Assembly (NCBI GenBank): GCA_004794655.1
Contig: SMMW01000003.1
Span: 16,437,001 to 16,501,000, forward strand
Source of the DNA: Marisa cornuarietis
Lineage: Eukaryota; Mollusca; Gastropoda; Architaenioglossa; Ampullariidae
DNA: 64,000 nucleotides
Direction: 5' to 3'
Shown: one piece after another, positions 49,201 through 60,773 of the stretch
Numbering within the stretch: the first letter of the stretch is position 1
Layout of the letters: every line of letters starts with the position of its first letter
Made by a program: the position numbers and the translations under genes
The notes under the pieces: model-generated
What the model was told of the DNA's origin: nothing
Databases searched by the model: none
Seen by the model: the letters and a program-made list of their open reading frames with translations, nothing else

Positions 49201-49369
49201 CAGCAGATCTCAGTACAATGGCGAGATACGAAATGAAACAAAGACCAAACATTAATAATAATAAACGATGCATGATGATTGATGATGGATGAGATGAACG
49301 ATGATGGGAAATGATGAATGACGAAGGAAGACTGATGAGGGAGAATGGTTAGGTGTCAGGATGGCTGAC
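49201..49369. other. GATGA-rich sequence
   Basis: Irregular GATGATG/ATGAATGA sequence at 49258-49340 leads into the compound microsatellite that follows. No coding content. Confidence 0.4.
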
Positions 49370-49395
49370 TGGTTGGTTGGTTGGTTGGTTGTTAT

Positions 49396-49440
<45 letters not shown>

Positions 49441-49465
49441 CGACGACGACGACGACGATGATGAT
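49370..49465. repeat. Compound (TTGG)n(GAT)n(GAC)n microsatellite
   Basis: About five TTGG units, then about fifteen GAT units, then about six GAC units and a short GAT end. Poly-Ser frames on the minus strand are artefacts. Confidence 0.93.
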
Positions 49466-49671
49466 CGTAAGATTTGAAAGAACATGTTTATAGGTCATGG
49501 AAAAGCTGGAAAGAAATTGTTACACCTTTCTTCTATCCAACAGTTAAATATGTTTACTGCTTGTGACATGTAAGTTTAGGGAGTAAAGGTGCAGATTTAT
49601 TCTCTGGAGGCTGTCTCTGGGATACAAAGAGTGTGCTGATAGTAAAGTTCACGATAACGGGATTTTGTTTG

Positions 49672-49744
49672 CAGACAGGGCAAGACAGGACAGGACAAGA
49701 CAGGACAGGACGGGGCAGGGCAGGGCAGGGCAGGGCAGGGCAGG
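49672..49744. repeat. (ACAGG)n to (GCAGG)n pentanucleotide array
   Basis: The left half consists of ACAGG/ACAAG units and the right half of GCAGG units, with a sharp switch at about 49710, so the array shows a polar variant structure. Confidence 0.9.
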
Positions 49745-50116
49745 AATTCAAACGAGTGCATGCAGAACTCAACGATACGTCTGCGTTGCTGTCTCAGGGT
49801 GTAGCTGAGCACCCGGACAGAAGCAGGTCACGACCTGTGACGTCTGGCCGCGTGACGAGCTGCGATCGTCTCGTCCAGGGGTGGGCAACGTCCGGCGCGC
49901 CAAGGCAACTGCAGATTTCAGTAAATCTATTTATGCTTTTTTATAGCAACGTAAATTTATATTAAGTGACCCATACTAACAAAGTAAATTTTGAGCGACA
50001 GGCAAGGAACGTCCATTACGGGACAGACAGGACACATACTAGCACATGACGGGACAGACATGTTTCTCGTCTGCTGCTTGCGGACTAGATGGACAAGTTT
50101 GGAGAAGTTTGTATAC

Positions 50117-50260
50117 CTCCAAGCCGACGGTAGATCACTTCCGGTTCTATATCGGCTATTGATTCGTGTACCTCATCGATTACAAAATGATCGTCGACAT
50201 TGTTGTGTACCTTAGTGAACAGTTCAGGCTTACAAATGTCCAACATTCTCCTTTCATGGA
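50117..50260 (-). CDS. Unrecognised candidate exon, 144 nt, phase 1-1
   Basis: On the minus strand an acceptor with a pyrimidine-rich tract (catttttcattgttcatcctttggaag) precedes 50260, and the donor GGAG|GTATAC follows 50117. The frame encodes HERRMLDICKPELFTKVHNN, then VDDHFVIDEVHESIADIEPE, then VIYRRLG: a mixed, acidic, protein-like composition without low complexity. Both ends would be phase 1. It sits in a 98-codon open frame (50085-50381). I do not recognise the family. It could be a real exon, an old transposon piece or chance. Confidence 0.25.
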
Positions 50261-50381
50261 CTTCCAAAGGATGAACAATGAAAAATGCTTTCGGTGGTAA
50301 AAATTCGTTTGGGTTTATAGGTTTTTGTGTGCATGTGCAAACATGTCTGTGTCTTACATGTGTGTACTTTGCAAATGCCAT

Positions 50382-53300
50382 GATCTCCTACGTCAGGAGG
50401 AGGTATGTGTGTTCTAAGTAGTCATTATTATTATTAATGTATTTTCTCTACACAACTACTAAAAGAAAATTGTGCATTAGGAAAAAAATTTTGTTACTGC
50501 ATACTTTCTAGAAACACACTACTTTCCCACACTGCAGCTTAACATACACACTACTTCGTATCTGGAGAAGATTGTTATTAACCTGACAAGTAAGCTGCTG
50601 TATTTTTTAAACCACAATCTACAGTGCTACTTGCCTATATTTCCTATGAGGCAGTGTGAACTTTATAATACCCATCTTTAACCTATAACCCGAAGGTTAT
50701 AAAAGTGAACTTTGTACTACAGACGTAAACATGCTGTCAAAGGTCTCATCAAGTATGTGCCATTTTTGTTTGCATTGCCAGCAACCTTCTACCCACCAAA
50801 GAAAATCAAACCCGGGATATTAATTTCGCTGCAATGCTTTAACAGATCTGCTGTGCCATGTAAAATTTTAGTTGATTTTGATAGATGTCGCGAAGGTCGT
50901 TTTTCTTCTCTTTGAGATGTAATTAGACTTCCCTTTCCGTTAAGATGTAAGTATACTGTCACTTCTGTCCTGTTGACAAATGTTACCCTTCTAGCAGCTC
51001 TTGCCGGCAGAGTCTGGTCGGTAATGAGTTAATATGACCGCAGTCTCTGTCTGTTTTGCGGTCTCTGGAGAAGGGCATCAGAGCTCCGATGTCTGGTGTC
51101 CCAGACGACGGTTGCAGTCTCCGTGAAGCCGCCAGATTCATCTTTCACAATGGCCGTTGAGGGCTCAGTTTCTAGTCTCAGCATCGTAACTTGCTGCCAG
51201 CGTTACCGCAAATGATAATCAATTCTACAGAACGGGGACAACAAGTGATTTTCTTGGCAAAAACTTGCGATGTTGATGAGATTCTTGATCGGAACCATAA
51301 TATGAGGCACAGGCAGTGGCTTAACGACGACCTGACATTCGGACGAATTCTTTTGGGTGATTATCGTAAGAAATCTACTCCTGCTACACTGAATAGGTGA
51401 AGAACGAGAAGATGAACGATTCAATTACTATCTAAAAATTCTACTGCAGGTAACGTTTAAGTAGCATGTTTAGCTTATGAAGAGCTGCACGCTTAGCCCC
51501 CATAATATTAGCATATACAATTTAAAAATGATAAGGTGTTTCAGAAGCAAGTGAATTTTGTTATTAGTTGTGTTAATGACGGTAGATGGGCTATTGCCAC
51601 TTTGAAACTAAAGCGTTTTTTCCATTTTTCTTGGTGCTGCTGTGATTGGGTGCATGCGAGCACACATGTGTTCAAGTGTTAACTGCGAGTCTGGGCCTGA
51701 AATAGGGACTGCAATCACCTGTAGGCGGTGTCTTTTCATTATTAATAGGTGATTCCCGTGCGTCAGCCATTTTATTTCTATGTAACATAAATCAACGCAC
51801 GCACGCATCTATGGCCACACGTGGTCACGCACACACACGCACTCACAAACATGCACACAAACACACGGGCACACACACACACACACCCGGTCTCAGGCTG
51901 TAGAACACACTTAGAGGCATTGAAGATATATGTTTATTTGTTTCTTGAGCTCAAGCTGTGAAGCCTTATCTCCGATTAAAACGCGCAACGGTGCAGATGC
52001 GATCGTGCCTTGTAACAGTGCATCCATTGAAAGGATAGAGCACGTTCACCAATCGCCCATATTCTGAAAAACTCATCTGTCAGTGTCAGTGTCGGAGAAG
52101 ATGCATGGGTGGGATGCTTGACATCTGCAGTGGTTGTGTCATCATTTTCCGCTTAAGCTTTTTCCCTCTGGAGTTCTCGAGAATATGCCGAGGATGATTC
52201 TTCCTTACCGACTGCGGATGCTCTGTTGACTGACATGGGTATGATCCAAACAGCAGTGGCATGGTTTTGAAATTCTCGCTTCTCCTGAATGAATTCTCAC
52301 CCTGACTACTCTGATGGATGCAAAATCAGTTCCGAGTGTTATGTTCCACAACCTGTTTTAAGAGGGACAAAGAGATAGCAAACTTCTCCATCATCACAAT
52401 CACTCTACCCTGTCGTTAGCTGTCAGCTTCACCAATGAAATCGTCTACAAGGTCGGCGCAGACGCACACACGATCTGGGTAGAAGTGAGAGTATATTTGC
52501 GAGTCTTTGGGTTAAGAAGACCTGTTGTCCTCCTCTGGATCTGGAAAGAAAAAAAGACAGTATTTATATATTATTATCGTCTGTTTGCAGGCCTGGCGAT
52601 GTTGGGACGCACTTTCCCTCTCTGAAACACGTGACACACCACATCCAGCAAGAAAATTAAGCTTATGTCGCTACCATAGTATAAACCAGTGTTGCTATAA
52701 GAAAGGTTTGTCTGAAAACTGTATTGTAGGCTTACAATTATTTTGTGAAAAAAACTCACGTGGTTTTGTGACAACTTTAAAGATGTTTATGTCGTTACAA
52801 AGCCAACGGTCTTAACTGTGAGAGAGAAAATTAACTGCGAGAGAGAAAATGTGGAAAAAAGAAATAAAGAGACAAAGAAAAGAAATGACACTAAATTATT
52901 ACCACGAAATTGTAGCACCATAAATGTCAGGCTCAAATAGAAAACAAACTAGCTCTAGAGAAATTTTCTCTTGTAATGAAAACGAGAGACTCACGGGGCG
53001 TATCGAACTCTGACAATCTCCGTCTTAATCTTCTTTCTCTGAGCCGCAGGAATGGCAACCAGTGGCTGTAGGCTGGTAGGCGACCGCGTCACTTGAAAGC
53101 CATTCTGTTCCGAGCCGTTGAACCAAGCATCTTTCGCCAGCTTCGCCCAATTTCACCATCAAAGGAGCGGGCGCGGTTGCCGCCAACGGCCGGACGAGAT
53201 GAAGCCTTTCATTGTGTTATGATCAAACCGCCATACAGGCTGCCAGTGCAATTCGACAGGGAGTGGCACTGATCGCTGCCTTTGTTTTAGTCACAACCTC

Positions 53301-53616
53301 ACAAGACGGATGAGTGGGAATTGCATGATCTTGGTGCTTGTCGGTCGAAAAACAATAATAAAGAAAAATTGCTTCGATAAGGCGAGTAGTGAAACGTGAG
53401 GATTCAAAGAGATTAATGTGTTTGTGTGTGCGTGCGTGCGTGTGTGGATGTGTGTATCAGAAAGAGAGAGAGAGGGACAAACGGTGTTGTACGAGTGTGT
53501 TAAGCAGGACGTTGAGAAGTCTTCTTGTCAATACGAAGGTGCTTATAGAAAGATGATATATATTTATATATATCGTGCTAAAAATGGAAAGGCCACCTTA
53601 AGATTTTCTACATTTG
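50382..53616. other. Long non-coding stretch
   Basis: Contains CA-rich sequence at 51825-51890, a moderately CpG-rich patch near 53040-53200 and AG and TG tracts around 53410-53480. Open frames up to 96 codons show no motif. A strong acceptor (tcgtctgtttgcag at about 52590) leads into stops in two frames and was not called. Confidence 0.4.
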
Positions 53617-54560
53617 TTTTTATTCAATAAGCACAATATTCAACATACACATGACATTATCACAGACATATCATTCAAAGACACTTTTCATTTTTAAAAC
53701 ACATTCATTCAGTACAAAAGGGGAAACAAGAATACAATACCAATTTATTTATCCCCAACGGCAATTCCAAATACTGCTCGTACTAGCAGTAATACATACA
53801 TGATATAAAGAGATAATAAATAATATCCATGATATAAAAGAGATAATACATACATATACATGATATAAAAGGAGATAATGAATGCATGTTGAAATAATTT
53901 TTTAGTAGGCGTGGAGGTAGGAAGTAAAGTGGAAGAAGAAAGAGTGAAGAGAGGATAGAACTAGTTTGGACATCCCACTTTTGACTATTTGTGCTTATAT
54001 TAATAGTTGATTATATGGTTTCCAAGGTAACTCACATAGGTCTAACTTATTACTTATTATACTATGATATATTTCTATGTTGTATCTAAATTTTACGATC
54101 CTCAGAAAATATGTATAGAAGGTGTATTGCTTTTCCATTTGCATACATAAATGTTATATTTTGCTAGCAAGATGATTGATAGTACAGATGTCTTCTTGCA
54201 CTCCAAAGAAAATCAGTTTTTGAGAAAAGTTAAAATTTGAGTGATGTACATTTACTGATCATGACTGAATGCAACTCTTTCCAGAAAATGCTAACAAACT
54301 GACATTGCCATAACAGATGACATTTTGTTTCTTCTTTGATAAGTTACACTGCACATTAGGGGAGTTAACAATCTTTCTTATGAAATAGAACATGTTAGTA
54401 AAATTCTATGAAGAATCCTCAACTGAAACCAATTTAGTTGATTGTCTGTTGTTGTCTATGACATTTGTTAATTACAAGTTTCCATTTTCTACTTTTTTAT
54501 TAATCGTGTTTGTACCAACAGTGAGCAATTCCTTCAAAATCCTTTGTTAGTGAATTTGTT
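53617..54560 (-). pseudogene. LINE ORF2 zinc-binding C-terminus and 3' UTR
   Basis: Minus-strand reading gives NWFQLRILHRILLT (about 54434-54399), then after frameshifts KEETKCHLLWQCQFVSIFWK (54328-54275), the reverse-transcriptase zinc-binding domain pattern (W...IL, C..C lost, HL.W.C..V..FW). Next come LIFFGVQEDICTINHLA and KFRYNIEIYHSI, typical of the ORF2 end, with a stop near 53999. The 3' UTR runs to an AATAAA-bearing end at about 53617. Several stops and frameshifts show the copy is dead, and the RT core is absent. It differs in sequence from the LINEs at 18880 and 28565. Confidence 0.7.
53799..53885. repeat. 29-31-bp tandem repeat inside the LINE 3' UTR
   Basis: CATGATATAAA(A)GAGATAAT recurs at 53799, 53828 and 53859. 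Tandem repeats in 3' UTRs of non-LTR elements are common; here it may be part of the element or a later expansion. Confidence 0.8.
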
Positions 54561-54784
54561 GAGTGGGTGAACAGTCAACGTGTGATGTAATCCAGTTTGG
54601 TCTTGTGCATGCTCAGTACAGCAGTCAAGCAAAAAAAGGTAATTGAATCCACAAAAAAATACGTGCAATTGCAACATATTAATATGGCAAGGAAGAACCG
54701 AACAGCAAACATGCAATGCACGCTTTGTTCATTTTAGAGCTCTGAGACGGTTTATTGCTGGTTTCTGTGCGCCTTTCTAATCAT

Positions 54785-54960
54785 GAGGGCGGTCTGGTGG
54801 CGCAACGGTTAGCGCCTGTCACCCATACAGCAAAGGTTGACTGTCCTGGGTTCTCGGGCACACTGTTCTTTTTCTGCATGTGGCATCTGTTTACAGGGCT
54901 GGCTGTCTTGCAGTTATATGGCCTTAATTGTTGGTTCGGCATAAAACGCCAGTTCCCCCT
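54785..54960 (+). mobile_element. tRNA-derived SINE, GGCGCAACGG family
   Basis: GGCGGTCTGGTGGCGCAACG then GTTAGCGCC forms an A-box region, and GGTTGACTGTCCTGGGTTC a B-box region with one indel. The body ends with GGCATAAAACGCCAGTTCCC, a SINE-like 3' part. The head matches the minus-strand copy at 24930-25020. The element sits between a LINE remnant and a Tc1 remnant. Confidence 0.7.
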
Positions 54961-54975
54961 TCTAATCCTACTTCA

Positions 54976-55603
54976 GAGACGACGAACAAGGGAGGATCAT
55001 TGCGTGGTTGCAGGAGGACGTAGGTGCAATTGACCGCCGATTGGGAGTTGCTCACTCAATCATTTAAACTTTACGAGAGACCTCTAAAATGCAAAGCTAC
55101 ACCCCGACCGACCGCAGTCAACTACCAGACAGCAGGACAGGCTCATTGTTATTTGGTTTCAAGACAGAGAACAACCGCTGCCAGCACATTCAGGGGGCAG
55201 CTGCAAGCAGCCGCCAGGGTAAATGTCAGTGACCAGATGGTTTACAACCTGCTGAGAGCAATCTTCGGTCAACCCAACCCGCAGACACCTACACATAGCG
55301 CTGCTCGTCTTGCATGGACACGACGCCATCTGGCGTCAGACCTCACAGGGCCAGGGGCGTCAATGACTTTCTGCAGCACCACCAAGTCAACCGCATACAC
55401 TTGCAGGTCTGTTCCTCACATCTGAATCCCATTGAACATGTTGGGTGACCTGGGCCAGTGACCCCCAGCAGTTGACCTCAATCAGCTGTACCAGTTTCTT
55501 CAACAAAAGTGGCAGACAATTCATTCTGAAAACAATGGTTCAGTCCATGAAACAACGGTACCTTGTCTGCATTCAGGCCAATGGCGGACACACACGATAT
55601 TGA
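54976..55603 (+). pseudogene. Tc1-family transposase remnant with internal deletion
   Basis: The start reads RDDEQGRIIAWLQEDVGAID then RRLGVAHSII and a stop: the N-terminal helix-turn-helix of Tc1 transposases. After a frameshift come SRQRTTAASTFRGQLQAAAR, VNVSDQMVYNLLRA and ARLAWTRRHLAS, the second DNA-binding half. The catalytic core (first and second Asp) is deleted. The frame resumes at VNDFLQHHQVNRI and HLNPIEHV, and ends with MKQRYLVCI and ANGGHTRY before a TGA at 55601. The order and motifs are those of Tc1 elements frequent in molluscs and cnidarians. Terminal inverted repeats were not found. Confidence 0.8.
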
Positions 55604-56231
55604 CTTTCTTTTTTCTCTGAAGTCACTATTCTGAATTTTGAAATCATGGGTTGTGTCAGTCCAAGGTCAAATTCTTGTTAAAATTATTTGTGTCAATGAA
55701 TCGATAATGTTTCATTTAATGAATAAAAATGCTTTGATTCAAGGTTATTGTCTGTTTATTGGCACGAAACAGCGATTGACTATATAACTGACCTTGCCAT
55801 TGTTTTTAGCAGTAGATTTCTTTTAAAACACTGACACACAAAGTACTCACGCACGTAGCAAGAAGGCTTGAGGTCAGACCAGAAGGTGACTGTTTTCATG
55901 ACCACTTAGGCCGATGATTAACCCCTTCCCCACCAACCATCCCGCTATATATTTCCCAACGCATAAGAAATGGACACCGGATTTACCAGAGAGGGCGCCA
56001 AGTTGCGGAGGGGAGGAATCTGGGATCGACTGTTTAGGGCCAATAAAACGTGGTGGAGACCCATAAGAATCAATACCAACCTAGATAAGAAAACAAAAGT
56101 TATATATATATATAGTTTAAAAGTTCAATACTGGACACAACCTAGTCTCTAGAAATTTATGTGTACAGTTCCCATGCTAATATAAGGTATAGAGATGAGA
56201 ACACGGCTAGCAGGGAGAGGGGCTCAGAATT
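55604..56231. other. Non-coding stretch, probably partly Tc1 flank
   Basis: The AT-rich sequence to about 55745 could be the 3' UTR of the Tc1 element (TTCATTTAATGAATAAAAAT). Beyond it a TA run lies at 56100-56115. No gene recognised. Confidence 0.4.
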
Positions 56232-56465
56232 ACTTTAAATGCAAACACGAGAGCTCAGCGAAAATCTCTGGCAATTGAGTGTAAGGTTTCATGAAAACGT
56301 ATTCCTGCGGTATTTTATGACAAAGAGGCATGAGAGATTTTATATTTATATTTTTCTCTTAAGATCCCCTGGATTTGTCGAAAAAACAGGAAGTGACGAA
56401 AGGGTAGTATTTCTAAAACTAGCTTCGTCTGCATGAGCTGAATTCGTGCGAAGATACAATCCTCG
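56232..56465. repeat. Dispersed repeat C, copy 2
   Basis: Partner of 27490-27714, same orientation. It contains an insertion (TTTCATGAAAAC) relative to the first copy but keeps all main blocks. No target duplications could be assigned. Confidence 0.75.
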
Positions 56466-56931
56466 GTAAAAGAAAACAGACCAGGACACAATGTGCTGTT
56501 GCTGAATGTTTTTGACTTTAAGATGGAGTTTGTACTCATTGTCATTTCCTAAAGATACTGGCGACAAACACCAGTGGGTGAACTTTGTTCAGAAATGTGT
56601 ATATACAGGTCTCTGCTTTGTTCAAACGTGCCGTGTGAACTTCGTCCCCACACCGTACTCAAGAATGTTTGCTCAAAAATTTCAAAATCGATTGTTATCC
56701 AGTCCCTTATACAGTACAAGCAAGTCTTGGACTTTCAGTAAACCGAGGAAATCTTATTCCTACAGCAGTGCTTACTATACAAAAGCACGAGATGTTAAAA
56801 CCAACTACGACTGCTGGTAGATCAAGCATCAGATAGACAACATCGACGGTTTCTACACCGTCTGGTCTACAAGTAACATCGTGTGACAGTCACAAACACA
56901 TCATCATCAGTCGTATCTTTATTCAGCATAA
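56466..56931. other. Non-coding stretch
   Basis: A 104-codon plus-strand frame (56506-56820) is Tyr/Ser-rich towards its end but has no motif. No gene is called. Confidence 0.35.
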
Positions 56932-57010
<79 letters not shown>

Positions 57011-57070
57011 AAAGTAGATTTATATAGCGCAATTTTCAACCCCAGAGTCGACTCAATGCGCTTTCAAAAA
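56932..57070 (-). mobile_element. L2-type tail with long (ATT)n run
   Basis: Read on the minus strand: TTTGAAAGCGCATTGAGTCG, then GAAAATTGCGCTATATAAAT, then about 25 units of AAT (56932-57008 on the plus strand). The trinucleotide run is the terminal repeat of a 5'-truncated retroelement rather than an independent microsatellite. Related tails lie at 68-155 and 48505-48572. Confidence 0.65.
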
Positions 57071-57941
57071 AAAACAAAAACACACAGAGACCATGTTCAA
57101 ACAAAGACCAAACTTATTAACAAACAATTATACAGAGACATTGCAACAAACAAAAATACAAGGTAGAAAAAGAAAATACTGCACACAAGCATGAACATAA
57201 CATCTAAAGGATAACATTGAGAGTCATGGTGTGGCGGAGTCTACAGCTGTGAGCAAACCGTTCGACGAATGTCAGCAGACACAGTCACAGTGAGTAAACT
57301 CAATACGCCCAGAGCACGCACATTGTTGCCTCCTTCAAGAAATACGATGAATTGAAAAGACATCAGTCGTGTGGTCAAGTGCATGGCCTCACATGTTGGC
57401 GACCGCACGTGGGCAGTATTTGCGCGCTTGCTGCACAGAATCGTTTTGTTTGTTGTTGGTTTTTTTTGGTTTTTTTTTTGAAGATCACATGCTCCATCTC
57501 TCTGGAGGTTGAGAAGGGCTAGTGTTGTCCTTCACTCGGCTAAACTAAATCTGAGGACGGTTCACAGGCTGCCGATGGACAGGTGTAATATCAGTTTTGC
57601 GATGGCTTTGACATCTGATGACCGCAGCGGAACTGTTTATCTTATGATCTTAGTTGTTCAGCTATTAACGACTGTTTAATTTTCTCTTTGTTAATCTTTC
57701 TTCTGTTTAATTCTTATTGCGAAATAATTATTATTCCTTGCTTTAATTTTTTGCTGCGGATCCAGTGTCGTATTGCTAAGGTTTAGAGCTGGAGTTAGCA
57801 CTGATCATTTAATCACTGTCAATGAACATTTCTATCGCTGTTAGTCAAAATATCATGGACCATGATGTCGTAAGAAAACTTCCCTACACAGATGTCGCCG
57901 TGGAGAGAGTGGCAGTTGTCGCTAAGGACCAGCAGTTGTTA
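57071..57941. other. Non-coding stretch next to the SLC1-like exon
   Basis: AT-rich with a T/G tract at 57450-57480. If the exon at 57942-58079 is real, this would be downstream intron on the minus strand. No following SLC1 exon was recognised. Confidence 0.4.
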
Positions 57942-58079
57942 AATGCCCAGCCCCAGTTTGCCAGAAGCTTTCTTATCCAGCGCGGCCATCGCCGTCACCA
58001 GGCTGGACAGGATCAAGGGCAGGATGAGCAGCTTGAGCATGTTGAGCAACAAATCCCCAGGGAATCTTAGATAGAAGAT
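57942..58079 (-). CDS. SLC1-family (EAAT-type) glutamate transporter exon, possibly a pseudo-exon
   Basis: The minus strand from 58064 reads [13 protein letters not shown], then [17 protein letters not shown], then [11 protein letters not shown]: 41 codons without a break. FPGE/D..L.MLK..ILPLI.SSL and ALD.KASGK.GL are hallmarks of the first membrane segments (TM1-TM2 region) of SLC1 excitatory amino acid transporters. The codons are rich in C or G at third positions, unlike the surrounding AT-rich DNA. Two acceptors are possible: ctatctaag ending at 58066, or ctttgctcaag ending at 58080, which adds IFYLR before FPGD. The family continues with RAVVYY, but here an in-frame TAA follows at 57939-57941 and no GT donor lies at the boundary. 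It may be an exon with a non-canonical donor, a decayed exon, or an assembly or sequence error. SLC1 subtype (EAAT or ASCT-like) is not resolved. No other exon of the gene was found. Confidence 0.7.
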
Positions 58080-58081
58080 CT

Positions 58082-60641
58082 TGAGCAAAGATCTACATTA
58101 TCGCGTAGGAATACAAAGTCTGTAGCTGATAGATCAAGCAATAGATCTGGGAACATGAACGACGGAGTTGGAAAAAAAAAGACACAGTGAAACCAGAATA
58201 ATTGTCCTGTACAACAGTGTCAGTCATAATTAAAATAACTACACTCTAGCAAAATATTGGAAGAAGAGGTTGGCGTGGTTTCCGTACATACAGAAGGATG
58301 AAGCTGAACAGTAATGGCTGACATGGCACCGCTCACAAACATTGGTGAAGAACAAAAGTCTGCGTGATTCCTACGTTAAAAACAACTGACAGTGTGAGGG
58401 CACCATTGATGTGGCTGCTCCAAACAGCTAACAAAGAATTATGGGGGACAAAAGTTTGAGGAGCTTAAACGGGAACACGTACGAGTAAGTAAACAGTAAA
58501 GTTTGAACGCAGCTAAATGAGGAAAAAATAAGTTTTTCAGATCGATAAATATGTATCAAATTTTTTATAATGTTATTTTATTCTCCGTTTAATGGTTAAA
58601 AACATTATCAGCAATCAGTTTTAAATATAAAATAAAACTGCAATGCTGGAAATTAACTCTCTGTCCAATAAAAACATTAGAGGAGGTTACCTTAGACAAA
58701 CGCTCATTTGAAATGCGTTTTTATTTTATTAACAATAATACACATGGGAAAATTAACTCAAATGCGCCCAGTTAGTAACAGAGAATCAATAATAATACAA
58801 CGTAGACTGCAATGACTGTGATTGTTGTCCATTAAATTTTTTGATGTGAGGATAATTTACTTGCCAGTTTATCGAAAGAATTCACATTAGACCTTTTTAT
58901 TTTCTTAAACTTTTATCAACGCCTAAATAAGGTTAAAATCTGTATGGCTGTATTCCAAAATCAACAGTTTTATTTTCTGAGCAAAAATTTGCTTCTTGAA
59001 CAAGAGAACCTGAGCGATGTTTTTTTCATTTGATTTATAGACATGAACAGATTTGCTTAACTCTCCTGCGTAGCGGGTAATTTTCTTCTGCTTTGCTAGT
59101 GGCAGGTGAGAATGGCAATGTCTGAAGACATATCTTGAAAATTAAGCATAGTTATGTGCCCATATTTGTGGATAATAATAAATTTAACCAGATCATACAG
59201 AAAAAAATGTTGCAATAGTTGCAATAGAGAGAGTGAGAGAGAGAGAGAAGGGTGGGGAGAGAGACTCATTCCCTCCTTTAATCGTGATCATCCACACACA
59301 GTCACAGAAACTATGAAGCGTCTCTCTTTTCCTTTCCTCTGTTCGTTTCTTTCTGCTCTCTATCCTCTTGGCTGTCTAGCTCTCTGCTAGAGCAAACACC
59401 TCTAGCAATGTGCTTTAGAAGAACGGTCAGGGGCGAGCGACTCCTAGGGAAAGATTTGAAAAGAAGCTCCTGACAGTAGTCCAGCTTGTCTCAGACGACG
59501 TGTGACACGTCCACAAGATCTCTCGGAGGGTCGGGGAATTTGATCACCAGACAACTCGGTGTTCATCACAAGAGAATTCCCCACCGACCAACTCATTTAC
59601 CCACCTTCCAGCCTCGTCCCTCCGTCTAGTCTCTCGGGGGCAGCCAAATGGGAGGGGAGGGAGGAGAAAGGGAAAACGTAAGAACCTTAAAAATGGTTTG
59701 CACATCCTCGAAAACAGTGTTTAAGCCTGTCTTCAACACTTGGACCTAGTTAACGGAGCAGTCATAGGGCTGATGCTGCTTGTAGAGTAAGAAAGATAGA
59801 GAGGGAAATTAAGGAAAAGAAAACAAAAGAGTATCTGTAAAGATGCAGAACTGGCATTAAAAGAATGGCGATGTGGCACTCCGCCAGAAAAAAAAAACAT
59901 CGCTGAGTAGCACATTGTCGATATAAATGATACATTCTTAATTCTATTAATTGATAACAGATAAAAATTATAAATCGTCTGCCTAAATTGATATTATAAT
60001 GTTAGTTTTAAGTATTATTTATAGTTATAAAGCTTTATATTCACGATATATTCTTTCCATATACATTACAAACCCGACTAATAGCTTTATGGGTTATCAC
60101 GATTACTGATAATGCCTAATAATTATGGATGTTAATCATAGAGGTGAATTATAAATTATAATGCATGACCTTTATTCATTAGCTGAGGTGAATTTCACAG
60201 CAGGTGTAAGGAAGACAGCAAGAAATGTGTATCCGTACTTTGACAGGTGTGCTCCGAACTTGGATCTGTAGAAATAAAGGTAAATTTTTCATAACGACTT
60301 AAGCATCTCAGGTCTGCTAAAGGATCTTTTAAAAAACTTCAGAAACAATAAAAACATCATATAAACACGAAACATCAAGAACAACCTACAAAAACAAGAC
60401 ACAAAAACGGAACCAGCAACTACCTCCAGTCCCAAAACACAGAAAGAAGGGAGTTAAGCTACATTCAGATGAAAGAGGGTAAGGGAAACAACTGCTTAGG
60501 TATAATGCGGGTATAGCTTAGCAACGACGACAGACATTTGTCAGTACGTCTGCCAGTCTGTCCTACAGCTCGTGTTACAGGTCTCAGGCAGGTTCCCTCC
60601 GCACTGGAGATTCAGGTAGCCAGCAAAAACCAAATCAGATT
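58082..60641. other. Long non-coding stretch upstream of the SLC1-like exon
   Basis: AT-rich sequence with an AG tract at 59226-59250. On the minus strand this would be intron before the SLC1-like exon. No N-terminal transporter exon was recognised, and no transposon domain was seen. Confidence 0.4.
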
Positions 60642-60773
60642 TACCCACACACCTAACCAACCAACCCAGCCATCCCACCCCACCCCAACCAACCAGCTCA
60701 CCCATCCAACCAACCCACCAACCCACCCAGCCAACCCACCCACCCACCAACCAACCAACCAACCAACCAACCA
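60642..60773. repeat. (CCAA)/(CCCA) degenerate tetranucleotide repeat
   Basis: Mixed CCAA, CCCA and CCAG units for about 130 bp, ending in seven clean CCAA units. Trp/Gly/Val-rich frames on the minus strand are artefacts. Confidence 0.9.
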
